Shown here piece by piece: positions 24,713 through 34,194 of a stretch of DNA of 64,000 nt (within the stretch, counting starts at the first letter, position 1; each line of letters opens with the position of its first letter). Source of the stretch: PBB1 sp046154125 (lineage in GTDB: Bacteria; Pseudomonadota; Gammaproteobacteria; Burkholderiales; Burkholderiaceae_C). The notes under the pieces are model-generated. The model saw only the letters and a program-made list of their open reading frames with translations. It did no database searches and was not told the origin of the DNA. The position numbers were made by a program, and so were the translations under genes. The DNA is taken from assembly GCA_046154125.1 (NCBI GenBank), contig JBJXEJ010000115.1:9380-73379 (forward strand), in the 5' to 3' direction.

Positions 24713-26062
24713 ATGTTCAAGAAGATCCTGATCGCCAATCGAGGCGAAATCGCACTGCGAATTCAGCGCGCGTGCCGCGAGCTCGGCATCAAGTCGGTGG
24801 TCGTTTATTCCGAAGCCGACCGCGACGCCAAGTACGTGAAACTGGCCGACGAGGCCGTGTGCATCGGCCCGGCAGCCTCGTCGCTGAGCTACCTGAACAT
24901 GCCGGCGATCATCTCGACCGCCGAGGTCACCGACGCCGAAGCCATTCACCCAGGCTACGGCTTCCTTTCCGAGAATGCCGACTTCGCCGAACGCGTCGAG
25001 CGCAGCGGGTTCACCTTCATCGGGCCGACGCCCGAATGCATCCGCCTGATGGGAGACAAGGTGTCTGCCAAGCAGGCGATGATCAAGTCGGGGGTGCCAT
25101 GCGTTCCAGGCGGTGAGGGAGCGCTGGGCGAGGACCCGCGAGAAATCGTCCGTTGCGCTCGCGCCATCGGGTACCCGGTGATCATCAAGGCGGCCGGCGG
25201 CGGCGGCGGGCGCGGCATGCGGGTCGTACACACCGAGGCAGCCCTGCTGAACGCGGTGCAGATGACGCGCTCCGAGGCGGGAGCGGCCTTCGGAAACCCG
25301 TCGGTCTACATGGAAAAATTCCTGGAGAACCCCCGGCATATCGAGATCCAGGTGCTGGCCGACCAGCACCGCAATGCGGTCTGGCTGGGCGACCGCGACT
25401 GTTCGATGCAGCGCCGCCACCAGAAGATCATCGAGGAAGCACCCGCACCGGGCATCCCTCGTCGCGTGATCGAGCGCATCGGTGAACGCTGCGCCGCCGC
25501 GTGCAAGAAGATCGGCTATCGCGGCGCGGGCACCTTCGAGTTCCTGTACGAGAACGGCGAGTTCTTCTTCATCGAGATGAACACCCGCATTCAGGTCGAA
25601 CACCCGGTCACCGAACTCGTCACCGGAATCGACATCGTGCAGATGCAGATCCGGGTGGCGGCGATGGAGAAGCTGCCGTTCACACAGCGACAGATCGAAT
25701 GTCGCGGCCATTCGATCGAATGCCGCATCAACGCGGAAGATCCTTACAAGTTCACGCCGTCACCAGGTCGCATCACCACCTGGCACCCGCCCGGTGGACC
25801 GGGCGTGCGGGTCGACTCGCACGTCTACACGAACTACTTCGTCCCACCGAACTACGACTCGATGATCGGGAAAATCATCGTGCACGGCGACACCCGCGAG
25901 CAGGCTCTCGCGCGCATGCGCATCGCGCTGTCGGAAACGGTGATCGAGGGCATCTCGACCAACATCCCGCTGCACCGCGAATTGATGGTCGACGCGAAGT
26001 TCGTCGAAGGCGGCACCAGCATCCACTACCTGGAAGGCTGGATGAGCGAGCACAAGCGGTGA
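24713..26062 (+). CDS. accC: Biotin carboxylase subunit of acetyl-CoA carboxylase
   Basis: A 449-residue ATP-grasp enzyme that carboxylates biotin on AccB. Seen: MFKKILIANRGEIALRI, GGGGGRGMRVV (glycine-rich ATP loop), EKFLENPRHIEIQVL, RDCSMQRRHQKIIEEAP and EMNTRIQVEHPVTE (catalytic Glu and Arg). The start is the ATG at 24713; the preceding TTG would add one residue. Confidence 0.98.
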   Translation: MFKKILIANRGEIALRIQRACRELGIKSVVVYSEADRDAKYVKLADEAVCIGPAASSLSYLNMPAIISTAEVTDAEAIHPGYGFLSENADFAERVERSGFTFIGPTPECIRLMGDKVSAKQAMIKSGVPCVPGGEGALGEDPREIVRCARAIGYPVIIKAAGGGGGRGMRVVHTEAALLNAVQMTRSEAGAAFGNPSVYMEKFLENPRHIEIQVLADQHRNAVWLGDRDCSMQRRHQKIIEEAPAPGIPRRVIERIGERCAAACKKIGYRGAGTFEFLYENGEFFFIEMNTRIQVEHPVTELVTGIDIVQMQIRVAAMEKLPFTQRQIECRGHSIECRINAEDPYKFTPSPGRITTWHPPGGPGVRVDSHVYTNYFVPPNYDSMIGKIIVHGDTREQALARMRIALSETVIEGISTNIPLHRELMVDAKFVEGGTSIHYLEGWMSEHKR

Positions 26063-26086
26063 GGCCTGCCGGCCTTGGGGGTTGAC

Positions 26087-26989
26087 ATGGTCGAACTGCT
26101 GCTGCTTTGCCCGCAGGACGAGGCCGAGACGGTTTCGGATGCGCTGATGGACGAACTCGGCGCGCTGTCGGTGTCGGTCGAGGATGCCGATGCCGATACC
26201 GACGCCGAACGTGCCCTGTTCGGTGAACCAGGCATGCCGGCGCCCCGCGGCGGTTGGGATCGCTCGATCGTGAAGGCGCTGTTCGATGACAACGACGCGG
26301 CCCGGGATGCGGCCGACACGCTGCTGGCACAGGACTGGGCGAGCGCCGTGCAACTGCAGTCGATCACGCCCTTGGTCGATCAGGACTGGGTGCGACTGAC
26401 GCAATCCCAGTTTGCACCGGTGCCGGTGACCCCGAGCTTCTGGGTGGTGCCGAGCTGGCACCAGGCACCATCCGAAGCGCTGAAGGTGATCAGTCTCGAC
26501 CCCGGGATGGCCTTCGGCACAGGCACGCACCCGACGACGCGGATGTGTCTGCGCTGGATCGCGCGACGGGCCCCCGAACGTGCAGCGACATGGTCGCGCG
26601 TGCTCGACTACGGCTGCGGGTCAGGCATCCTCGCGATCGGTGCGGCGCTGCACGGCGCGCAGGGTGTCGAGGCGGTTGACATCGACCCGGCTGCGGTGCA
26701 GGCAACACAGGACAACGCCAACGCCAATCAGGTCAGCGTGCGCGCCGGTCTTCCCGACCTCGCGAGCGGCGGGTACCCGTTGGTGTTCGCGAACATCCTG
26801 GCCACACCGCTCAAGCTGCTCGCGCCTCTGCTTTGCGGCCATGTCCTGGCCGATGGTGAGCTGGTGCTGGCCGGCATCCTGGAGCGGCAGGCCACCGAGC
26901 TGATCGACGCGTACGCGCCGTGGCTCCAGCTGTCGGTCGACGACAGCGAGGACGGCTGGATATTGATGACCGCCCGCAGGTCAGCCTGA
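26087..26989 (+). CDS. prmA: Ribosomal protein L11 methyltransferase
   Basis: A 300-residue SAM-dependent enzyme trimethylating L11. N-terminal substrate-recognition domain (1-about 95), then the catalytic domain with GMAFGTGTHPTTRMCL, the SAM-binding LDYGCGSGILAIGA and VFANILATPL, which holds the N-I-L motif of PrmA. The ATG at 26087 was chosen over a TTG at 26075 because family N-termini begin at this hydrophobic strand. It follows accC by 24 nt. Confidence 0.95.
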   Translation: MVELLLLCPQDEAETVSDALMDELGALSVSVEDADADTDAERALFGEPGMPAPRGGWDRSIVKALFDDNDAARDAADTLLAQDWASAVQLQSITPLVDQDWVRLTQSQFAPVPVTPSFWVVPSWHQAPSEALKVISLDPGMAFGTGTHPTTRMCLRWIARRAPERAATWSRVLDYGCGSGILAIGAALHGAQGVEAVDIDPAAVQATQDNANANQVSVRAGLPDLASGGYPLVFANILATPLKLLAPLLCGHVLADGELVLAGILERQATELIDAYAPWLQLSVDDSEDGWILMTARRSA

Positions 26990-27021
26990 GGTAGCGCCGA
27001 CGGTCTGCGTGGCATCATTCC

Positions 27022-28152
27022 ATGATGAATCTGGCCACCCGTTGCACCGCTTGCGGAACCATCTTCCGAGTGGTTCAGGACCAGCTCAAGGTATCCGAAG
27101 GCTGGGTGCGTTGCGGGCGCTGCCAGGCGGTGTTCGATGCGCAGCAGAACCTGTTCGATCTCGAGCGCGAGGCGCCTCCGCCCTGGCAGTCTGACGCGCA
27201 ATCACCTGCAGCGGCCAGAGCGATGGACGCGACTGACGCGTCTGGGTCGGACACAGCGCCGGCTGATGCAACCGCTGTCATCGAAAACGACCTGGCTGCA
27301 GCGACAGCGGATTCGGAGCCCGACGACCTCGATGCACTCCCCGATCCGGGTGAGGTTCCTGAGCCGTCCCCGTCGCCCGATCTCGATCACATCAAGACCG
27401 CCCTGGAAACCCCGGCCGAGTCGATGCTCGAGTTCAAGCGACTCGAGGATGCCGACGCATCGCTGTCGCCTGACGAGGCCGACAACGTGCCGGTGACGAC
27501 TGCCGAGGCCGAATCGGCGGCAGTCGAATCGGCAGAGGGAGTGCCCGGCACAGCCTCAGATGGCGAAGTGGCGACTGAAGCAGCGCCAGCCGAAGCCTCG
27601 GCCGAGTCCTCGACTTCCATGCCCGACTTCGTTCTGCAGGCCGAGCGAGAACAGCGGTGGGAGCAACGGCCGGTCCGTGCAGCCCTGGCGGTGCTGGCCT
27701 TGATGGCGGCGCTGGGACTGGCGCTGCAGATCATCGGTCATTACCGTCAGCGCATCGCGGCGCAGTGGCCGGAGTCGGCACCCTGGCTGCAACGTTACTG
27801 CGCCGCGTTCGACTGCCGCCTTGACCCCTTGCGGCGCATCGACGACGTGAGCATCGAAAGCACGGCACTGACCCAGGCCGATGCCGGCCTGCAGGGCGAA
27901 GGTATTCCGAACGCCCTCCGGTTGGCCGTGACCCTGCGCAACCGTGGTGAGTTGCCAATCGCGATGCCATCGGTCGACCTGAGCCTGACCGGTGCGGACG
28001 GCGAACTGTTATCCCGTCGCTCGCTGGCACCTGCCGATTTCCAGGTCAACGATCCCCGATTGGTACCAGGAGTCGACTCGCCGCTGTCGGTCAGTTTCTC
28101 GGTCACCGGCCGTCGTGTCAGCGGCTACACCGTCGAGGTCTTCTACCCCTGA
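27022..28152 (+). CDS. Zinc-ribbon and DUF3426 membrane protein
   Basis: A 376-residue protein. An N-terminal zinc finger of the MJ0042 type (C8, C11, C31, C34 in RCTACGTIFRV and RCGRCQAVF), a long acidic low-complexity linker about 55-205 rich in Ala, Asp, Glu and Pro, one membrane helix about 219-238 (RAALAVLALMAALGLALQII), and a periplasmic DUF3426 domain (about 255-376) with LRLAVTLRNRGELPIAMPSV and SVSFSVTGRRVSGYTVEVFYP. Its position after prmA is a standard betaproteobacterial arrangement. Function unknown. Two adjacent ATGs (27022, 27025) could initiate. Confidence 0.9.
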   Translation: MMNLATRCTACGTIFRVVQDQLKVSEGWVRCGRCQAVFDAQQNLFDLEREAPPPWQSDAQSPAAARAMDATDASGSDTAPADATAVIENDLAAATADSEPDDLDALPDPGEVPEPSPSPDLDHIKTALETPAESMLEFKRLEDADASLSPDEADNVPVTTAEAESAAVESAEGVPGTASDGEVATEAAPAEASAESSTSMPDFVLQAEREQRWEQRPVRAALAVLALMAALGLALQIIGHYRQRIAAQWPESAPWLQRYCAAFDCRLDPLRRIDDVSIESTALTQADAGLQGEGIPNALRLAVTLRNRGELPIAMPSVDLSLTGADGELLSRRSLAPADFQVNDPRLVPGVDSPLSVSFSVTGRRVSGYTVEVFYP

Positions 28153-28254
28153 TTTCCATCGCCGCCGATCGATCCAAGACCCGCAACGGTCGCGATCGAT
28201 CCCGAAACCTGTCGGGCAATCGTTGACGACACCTGCCCACCCACCGGAGCACCC

Positions 28255-29160
28255 ATGCCTGCGTTGATTTGCGGATCCCTTGCGTTCGACACCATCACCA
28301 CATTTCCTGGTCGCTTCGCCGAGCAGATCCTTCCCGAGCAGGTGCACATCCTCAATGTGTCCTTTCTGGTGCCGACCCTGCGGCGTGAGTTCGGTGGCTG
28401 CGCAGGCAACATCGCCTACACGCTGAGCCAACTCGGGGGCGAGCCGGTCGTTCTGGCCGCACTTGGCAGCGACGGGGCCGACTATCTGCAACGCCTTGCA
28501 TCCTGGAAAGTCAGCACCGAATACGTCGCCACGATCGCCGACAGCTTCACCGCGCAGGCAATCATCATCACCGACAGCAGCAACAACCAGATCACCGCGT
28601 TTCACCCCGGCGCGATGCAGTCAGCGCAGCGCACACCGGTGCCGACTGGAACCGACATCCGCATTGCCATCATCGCGCCGGATGGTCGCGACGCCATGAT
28701 CGAGCACGCCGCGCAACTTTCCGATGCGGGTGTCCCGTTCGTCTTCGATCCGGGTCAGGGTCTGCCGATGTTCGACGGCGCCGAACTGCGACGCTTCGTG
28801 GCGCAGGCCCGCTGGGTTGCCGTCAACGACTACGAAGCACGCATGCTGTGCGACCGCACAGGGGAGACGCTTGAATCCCTGTCAACGTCGCATCTCGCGG
28901 GCGTCATCGTCACATTGGGTGCCGAAGGTTGCGACGTCTGGGAACAGGGAACCTGCACCCACGTACCGGGAACACGTCCAACCGAAGTAGTCGATCCAAC
29001 CGGATGTGGAGACGCCTTCCGCGGGGCCTTGCTGTATGGCCTGGAGCGCGGTTGGTCCTTGCTTCGATGCGTCGACCTCGGCAACCGCATCGGTGCGCTG
29101 AAGATCGCCTCCAGGGGGGGGCAGAACCACCGGATCGACACTGGCGTTCTCGACCTCTAA
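28255..29160 (+). CDS. PfkB-family carbohydrate/nucleoside kinase
   Basis: A 301-residue ribokinase-fold enzyme. The N-terminal GSLAFDTITTF aspartate, FGGCAGNIAYTLSQLGG di-Gly region, and the C-terminal VDPTGCGDAFRGALLYGL (anion hole plus catalytic Asp of TGCGDAF) are intact. Closest in feel to the adenosine kinase or sugar-kinase-like PfkB members found next to DUF3426 genes in Burkholderiales; substrate cannot be told from sequence alone. A 102-bp gap precedes it. Confidence 0.9.
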   Translation: MPALICGSLAFDTITTFPGRFAEQILPEQVHILNVSFLVPTLRREFGGCAGNIAYTLSQLGGEPVVLAALGSDGADYLQRLASWKVSTEYVATIADSFTAQAIIITDSSNNQITAFHPGAMQSAQRTPVPTGTDIRIAIIAPDGRDAMIEHAAQLSDAGVPFVFDPGQGLPMFDGAELRRFVAQARWVAVNDYEARMLCDRTGETLESLSTSHLAGVIVTLGAEGCDVWEQGTCTHVPGTRPTEVVDPTGCGDAFRGALLYGLERGWSLLRCVDLGNRIGALKIASRGGQNHRIDTGVLDL

Positions 29161-29185
29161 GGAGCGTCGCGCACGCCGCGCGAAA

Positions 29186-29212
29186 TAAAAAAACCCGGCC
29201 GAAGCCGGGTTG
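29186..29212 (-). terminator. Rho-independent terminator of the histone-like gene
   Basis: Read on the minus strand: an 8-bp stem AACCCGGC / GCCGGGTT with a TTCG loop, followed by a run of T (complement of AAATAAAAAAA at 29184-29194). It ends transcription of the histone H1-like gene 38 bp upstream. On the plus strand no U-run follows, but the hairpin may still help end the PfkB transcript. Confidence 0.9.
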
Positions 29213-29249
29213 CTTGCAAACGAAAGCCCGCATGGCGCGGACCTTCGCG

Positions 29250-29729
29250 TTACGGCTTGGAGCCTGTGGGAAACGGCCACGCAGCCTGGGGGCTGAGCGT
29301 CGTCTTGGCAGCCGGCGCGGCAGGTTTGGCCACCGCCGGAGCAGCGGCTGGGGTAGCGGGCGCCTTCTTCGCTGCAGCTTTCTTCGCGGGCGCTTTGGCT
29401 GCGGCCTTCTTCGCAGGGGCCTTGGCAGCGGCCTTCTTGACGACGACCTTCTTGGTCCCCGCCTTCTTCGCTGGCGCCTTCTTGGCCGGAGCGGCCTTCT
29501 TGGCTGGAGCCTTCTTGGCCGGAGCGGCCTTCTTCGCCGGCGCCTTCTTGGCCGGAGCCTTCTTGGCCGGAGCGGCCTTCTTCGCCGGCGCCTTCTTGGC
29601 TGGAGCCTTCTTGGCCGGAGCGGCCTTCTTCGCCGGCGCCTTCTTAGCCGGCGCAGCCTTCTTGGCTGGAGCAGCGGCCTTCTTCGCAGGGGCCTTCTTG
29701 GCCGGAGCGGCCTTTTTCGCAGTTGCCAT
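29250..29729 (-). CDS. Histone H1-like lysine/alanine-rich DNA-binding protein
   Basis: A 159-residue protein built almost entirely of Lys, Ala and Pro: KKAPAKK and KKAAPAKK units repeat from residue 4 to about 130, then a short less basic tail. It resembles the C-terminal domain of eukaryotic H1 and bacterial AlgP/Hc-type and BpH1 proteins, which bind and compact DNA non-specifically. The start ATG at 29729 has a good AAGGAG site. It has its own terminator and a 216-bp upstream gap. The repeat number is likely to vary between strains. Confidence 0.88.
   Translation of the reverse strand: MATAKKAAPAKKAPAKKAAAPAKKAAPAKKAPAKKAAPAKKAPAKKAPAKKAAPAKKAPAKKAPAKKAAPAKKAPAKKAAPAKKAPAKKAGTKKVVVKKAAAKAPAKKAAAKAPAKKAAAKKAPATPAAAPAVAKPAAPAAKTTLSPQAAWPFPTGSKP
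29484..29640. repeat. In-frame tandem DNA repeat within the histone-like gene
   Basis: The 11-mer GGCCGGAGCGG recurs at 29484, 29517, 29565 and 29613, i.e. spacings of 33, 48 and 48 bp, with the sequence between also nearly identical. All spacings are multiples of three, so copy changes would keep the reading frame and lengthen or shorten the basic tail by 16 or 11 residues. Confidence 0.85.
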
Positions 29730-29945
29730 TACATTTCTCCTTGATCAAGTTAAAGAAGCACTGTCCTGTTCCCGCAAAAGCCGGCCCCAGACAGTTATTC
29801 ATCACCCGGAAACTGCCCTTGAGAGGCGCCCCGGTGCGATGAATCGGGTATCAAATCGAGAGCAGCGCTTCTGCGTCGTCGCCACTCGATCTGCAAATCT
29901 TGATCTGTTCACATTCGTCTCGCGCGTTACCGCATCCGACGTCTA
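29730..29945. other. Upstream region of the histone-like gene, after nrdB
   Basis: This 216-bp gap lies between the nrdB stop and the histone-like start, both on the minus strand. It is less GC-rich than its surroundings and should carry the histone-like promoter and the nrdB 3' end. I found no convincing hairpin terminator or small ORF. Confidence 0.45.
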
Positions 29946-31154
29946 TCAATCCCATGAGAGTGCACCACCAGATTGGTATTCGGTGACACGCACCTCGAAG
30001 AAATTGCTTTCTTTCTTCAGGTCGATCATTTCGCTCATCCATGGAAACGGGTTTTCCTCGTTTGGAAACAGCGCTTCCAGACCGATTTGCGTGGCGCGTC
30101 GGTTGGCGATGTAGCGCAAATACCCTTTGAACATGGACGCATTCATCCCCAGAACACCACGGGGCATGGTGTCCTCAGCGTAGCGATATTCGAGTTCGAC
30201 CGCTCGCATGAAAAGCGCCTTGATTTCGGCCTTGAATTCCGCCGTCCAGAGCAGGGGGTTCTCCAACTTGATCTGGTTGATCAGGTCGATGCCGAAATTG
30301 CAATGCATCGATTCGTCGCGCAGGATGTACTGATACTGAGTCGAGGCGCCGGTCATTTTGTTCTGCCGACCGAGCGCCAGAATCTGCGTGAATCCGACAT
30401 AGAAAAACAGACCTTCCATCAGACAGGCGAAAACGATCAGCGATTTCAGGAGTTTCTGGTCGTTTTCTAGCGTGCCGGTGTTGAAGTGCGGGTCCATCAC
30501 CGCCTCGATGAACGGAATCAGGAACTGGTCCTTGTCCCGGATCGAGGCTACCTCGTTGTAGGCGTTGAAGATTTCTCCCTCGTCGAGCCCAAGCGATTCG
30601 ACGATGTACTGGTATGCGTGGGTATGGATCGCCTCTTCAAAGGCCTGGCGCAGTAAAAACTGCCGGCATTCCGGCGCGGTGATGTGCCGGTACGTTCCCA
30701 GCACAATGTTGTTGGCGGCGAGCGAATCTGCGGTCACGAAAAACCCGAGGTTACGCATGATGATTCGGCGCTCATCATCGCTCAACCCATTTGGATCTTT
30801 CCATGTCGCAATGTCGCGCGACATGTTGACTTCTTGCGGCATCCAGTGGTTTGCGCACGTGGCAAGATACTTTTCCCAAGCCCACTTGTACTTGAAAGGG
30901 ACCAGTTGATTGACATCGGTCTGGCCGTTGATGATGCGTTTATCAGCCGCCACCACCCGCCGCTTCTCGGCGGTTTCAACCGGTACGCTCGATGTCCGGC
31001 GACTGGAAGCGCTGAAACCGGCAACTCGCTTCGAATCCGGATCGGAGAGGCCCACATCAGCTGAACGGCTCTGAATTTCTTCAGGAATCCGCGGTGTCGA
31101 AAGGGCCGCCATCGACGGCATCGGTGATTTAATTTCTTCTTCCCAAACCAACAT
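29946..31154 (-). CDS. nrdB: Ribonucleoside-diphosphate reductase beta subunit (class I)
   Basis: A 402-residue ferritin-like radical subunit. The metal ligands and radical residue are present: Asp in TADSLAANN, Glu-xx-His in FEEAIHTHAYQY, whose Tyr is at the E. coli Tyr122 position, then DESMHCNFG. It therefore looks like a tyrosyl-radical enzyme rather than the Phe-type class Ic. An N-terminal extension of about 65 residues has no counterpart in E. coli NrdB. The ATG at 31154 was chosen; an earlier frame reaches 31202. It lies 145 bp downstream of nrdA. Confidence 0.95.
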   Translation of the reverse strand: MLVWEEEIKSPMPSMAALSTPRIPEEIQSRSADVGLSDPDSKRVAGFSASSRRTSSVPVETAEKRRVVAADKRIINGQTDVNQLVPFKYKWAWEKYLATCANHWMPQEVNMSRDIATWKDPNGLSDDERRIIMRNLGFFVTADSLAANNIVLGTYRHITAPECRQFLLRQAFEEAIHTHAYQYIVESLGLDEGEIFNAYNEVASIRDKDQFLIPFIEAVMDPHFNTGTLENDQKLLKSLIVFACLMEGLFFYVGFTQILALGRQNKMTGASTQYQYILRDESMHCNFGIDLINQIKLENPLLWTAEFKAEIKALFMRAVELEYRYAEDTMPRGVLGMNASMFKGYLRYIANRRATQIGLEALFPNEENPFPWMSEMIDLKKESNFFEVRVTEYQSGGALSWD

Positions 31155-31299
31155 GGTGCACTTCCAGTAGATATTGATTATCCAAGCGATGTGACAAAAC
31201 ACAAAGCATTAATTGCCGGATACCGCATCGCGCAGTTCGCATTCGTTGCGCTGTCGCGTCGCCTCTTATCGATCCACGCAACGAATCAGCGGCGGGCGC

Positions 31300-34194
31300 T
31301 TACTGGCAGGCTTCGCAATCAGGGTTGTCGATCGCGCAGTACTTGATGTCGCTTGCCGGCTCAACGCCGGATTGCCAAGCCTGGGCGCTGGCTGCCACGG
31401 CGTCCCCACTGGACCCGCTGCTCACCGCGTTGAGCTGCCCCGTCTTCACTGTCGCCTTCTCGGCGTGCGTGGCTCCGACCGTGCGCAGGTAGTAGGTGGT
31501 TTTCAGCCCACGGGTCCAGGCGAGCTTGTAGGTTTCGTCGAGCTTCTTGCCCGACGCGCCGGCCATGTAGATGTTCAGCGACTGCGCCTGATCGATCCAT
31601 TTCTGGCGACGCGCAGCTGCCTCGACCAGCCACTGGGTCTCGATCTCGAATGCAGTGGCGTAGAGCGACTTCAGCTCCTCGGGCACGCGATCGATGCGGC
31701 GCAGTGATCCATCGAAGTGCTTCAGGTCCATGACCATCACGTCGTCCCACAGACCCAGCTTCTTCAGATCACGGACCAGGTACTCGTTGAGCACGGTGAA
31801 CTCGCCCGACAGATTCGACTTGACAGACAGATTGCCGAACGACGGCTCGATCGATGCGCTGACACCGACGATGTTGGAGATGGTTGCGGTCGGTGCGATG
31901 GCAACGCAGTTGGAATTGCGCATGCCATGCTCTGCGATTCGACCGCGCAGCAAACTCCAGTCGAGCGTGGTGCTGCGGTCGACATCGACATAGCCGCCAC
32001 GCTGCTCCGCGAGCAGGTCGAGCGAGTCGATTGGCAGTACGCCTTGATCCCAAAGCGAACCTCGATAGCTGGAATAGCGCCCACGCTCGGCAGCGAGTTC
32101 GGTCGAAGCCCAGTAAGCGTGATAGCAAACCGCTTCCATCGAGCGGTCGGCGAACTCGACCGCGGCGTCCGATGCATACGGCACGCGCAACTCGTGCAAC
32201 GCGTCCTGAAATCCCATGATCCCGAGTCCGACGGGCCGATGGCGCAGGTTCGAGTCACGTGCCTTCTTCACCGCGTAGTAGTTGATGTCGATCACGTTGT
32301 CGAGCATGCGCATCGCGGTCGACACCGTCTTCTTCAGCTTGGCATGGTCGATCTGCTTGCCGCTCGGGCCATCGATCAGGTGATGCGACAGATTCACCGA
32401 ACCAAGATTGCACACTGCGATCTCTGACTCGCTGGTGTTCAGCGTGATCTCGGTGCAGAGGTTGCTCGAGTGCACCACTCCAACGTGCTGCTGAGGTGAG
32501 CGAACGTTGCAAGCGTCCTTGAACGTGATCCAAGGATGCCCGGTCTCGAACAGCATCGACAGCATCTTTCTCCACAGGTCACGCGCCGGCACCTTCTTGT
32601 GCAGCTTGATGTCGCCCGCAACTGCGCGCGCTTCGTAGCCCGAATAGGCCGCCTCGAAATCCTTGCCGAATTTGTCGTGCAGGTCGGGACAGGTGCTGGG
32701 CGAGAACAGTGTCCAGTCGCCACCCTCCATCACACGCTTCATGAACAGGTCCGGAATCCAGTTCGCAGTGTTCATGTCGTGCGTGCGGCGGCGGTCATCG
32801 CCGGTGTTCTTTCGCAGTTCCAGGAACTCCTCCAGATCCAGGTGCCAGCTTTCCAGGTAGGCACAGACCGCACCCTTGCGCTTGCCACCCTGGTTGACCG
32901 CAACCGCCGTGTCGTTGACGACCTTGAGGAACGGCACCACGCCCTGGCTCTTGCCGTTGGTGCCCTTGATGTGGCTGCCGAGTGCTCGCACGTTGGTCCA
33001 GTCGTTGCCGAGCCCGCCAGCAAACTTGGACAGCAGCGCGTTCTCCTTCAGCGCCTCATAGATGCCATCCAGATCGTCAGCCACCGTCGTCAGATAGCAG
33101 CTCGACAGCTGTGATCGGCGGGTGCCCGCGTTGAAGAGGGTCGGCGTCGAGCTCATGAAATCAAAGGTCGACAGCACTTCGTAGAACTCGATGGCGCGTG
33201 CTTCGCGGTCGATTTCATTGAGTGCGAGACCCATCGCGACACGCATGAAGAACGCCTGCGGCAACTCGATGCGTGCCTCGTCGATGTGCAGGAAATAGCG
33301 GTCGTAAAGTGTCTGAAGACCGAGGTAGTCGAACTGCATGTCGCGACCGGCATTCAGCGCAGCACCGAGGCGGGACAGATCGAACTGCAGCAGCTTTTCG
33401 TCGAGCAGTTCGGCCTGCACGCCCTTCTTGATGTAGCCAGGGAAATAGTCCGCATAGCGCGCATGCATGTCGGCTTGCAGCACTTCTTCGCCGAGGATTT
33501 CGCGACGGATCGTGTGCAGCAGCAGGCGTGCGGTGGCGCGGGTATAGCCCGGGTCTTTCTCGATCAGCGTGCGCGCCGCGAGGATCGATGCCTTGTGGAC
33601 TTCATCGATCGGCACGCCGTCGTACAGGTTGCGCCGGGTCTCGGCCAGGATCGGCTCGGCACGCACATCGGCGCCCAGCCCTTCGCAGGCCGCCTGCACG
33701 ATGGCCTGCAGATGGATGGCTTCCAGCGGCACTCGCCGCCCGCGGTCGAGCACGGTCAGGACCGACTCGCTGACGACGACCGGCTGCGACTGCTTCGCGC
33801 GCTCCTGCGAGCGGCGCTCGCGATACAGCACGTAGGCACGCGCGACTTCGTGGTGGCCACCACGCATCAGCCCGAGCTCGACCTGGTCCTGGATGTCTTC
33901 AATATGGAAGGTGCCGCCACCCGGCCGCGAACGCAGCAACGCGCGCACCACCGACTCGGTCAGCCCATCGACCGTCTCGCGCACGCTCGCCGAAGCTGCA
34001 CCTTGCGTGCCGTGCACCGCGAGGAAGGCCTTCATCAGGGCCACCGCGATCTTGTTCGGCTCGAATGGCACCACCGCGCCGTTGCGCCGGATGATGTGGA
34101 AGGCATCGAAGGCCGACGCGGGTGCAGTGGCCGCGGTATCCGAGCGATCGGCCACGTAGGGATAAGCGCCAGGGGTGGTTTGGAGTGTTTGCAT
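31300..34194 (-). CDS. nrdA: Ribonucleoside-diphosphate reductase alpha subunit (class Ia)
   Basis: A 964-residue catalytic subunit. An N-terminal ATP-cone (about 30-130, RRNGAVVPFEPNKIAVAL) provides dATP feedback, probably with a second cone-like segment after it. The barrel carries the active-site cysteines in QLSSCYLTTV and NLCTEITLNTSESEIAVCNLGSVNL (split here), TATISNIVGVSASIEP and the C-terminal redox pair in DNPDCEACQ. It makes dNDPs from NDPs with nrdB. The ATG at 34194 follows a roughly 200-nt leader from a NrdR-box promoter. Confidence 0.97.
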   Translation of the reverse strand: MQTLQTTPGAYPYVADRSDTAATAPASAFDAFHIIRRNGAVVPFEPNKIAVALMKAFLAVHGTQGAASASVRETVDGLTESVVRALLRSRPGGGTFHIEDIQDQVELGLMRGGHHEVARAYVLYRERRSQERAKQSQPVVVSESVLTVLDRGRRVPLEAIHLQAIVQAACEGLGADVRAEPILAETRRNLYDGVPIDEVHKASILAARTLIEKDPGYTRATARLLLHTIRREILGEEVLQADMHARYADYFPGYIKKGVQAELLDEKLLQFDLSRLGAALNAGRDMQFDYLGLQTLYDRYFLHIDEARIELPQAFFMRVAMGLALNEIDREARAIEFYEVLSTFDFMSSTPTLFNAGTRRSQLSSCYLTTVADDLDGIYEALKENALLSKFAGGLGNDWTNVRALGSHIKGTNGKSQGVVPFLKVVNDTAVAVNQGGKRKGAVCAYLESWHLDLEEFLELRKNTGDDRRRTHDMNTANWIPDLFMKRVMEGGDWTLFSPSTCPDLHDKFGKDFEAAYSGYEARAVAGDIKLHKKVPARDLWRKMLSMLFETGHPWITFKDACNVRSPQQHVGVVHSSNLCTEITLNTSESEIAVCNLGSVNLSHHLIDGPSGKQIDHAKLKKTVSTAMRMLDNVIDINYYAVKKARDSNLRHRPVGLGIMGFQDALHELRVPYASDAAVEFADRSMEAVCYHAYWASTELAAERGRYSSYRGSLWDQGVLPIDSLDLLAEQRGGYVDVDRSTTLDWSLLRGRIAEHGMRNSNCVAIAPTATISNIVGVSASIEPSFGNLSVKSNLSGEFTVLNEYLVRDLKKLGLWDDVMVMDLKHFDGSLRRIDRVPEELKSLYATAFEIETQWLVEAAARRQKWIDQAQSLNIYMAGASGKKLDETYKLAWTRGLKTTYYLRTVGATHAEKATVKTGQLNAVSSGSSGDAVAASAQAWQSGVEPASDIKYCAIDNPDCEACQ

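Noticed and set aside
29257..30114. Plus-strand alanine/phenylalanine-rich frame resembling a membrane protein
   Set aside because: The hydrophobic pattern is the reverse complement of AAG (Lys) and GCC codons of the histone-like gene, which has a ribosome site and terminator.
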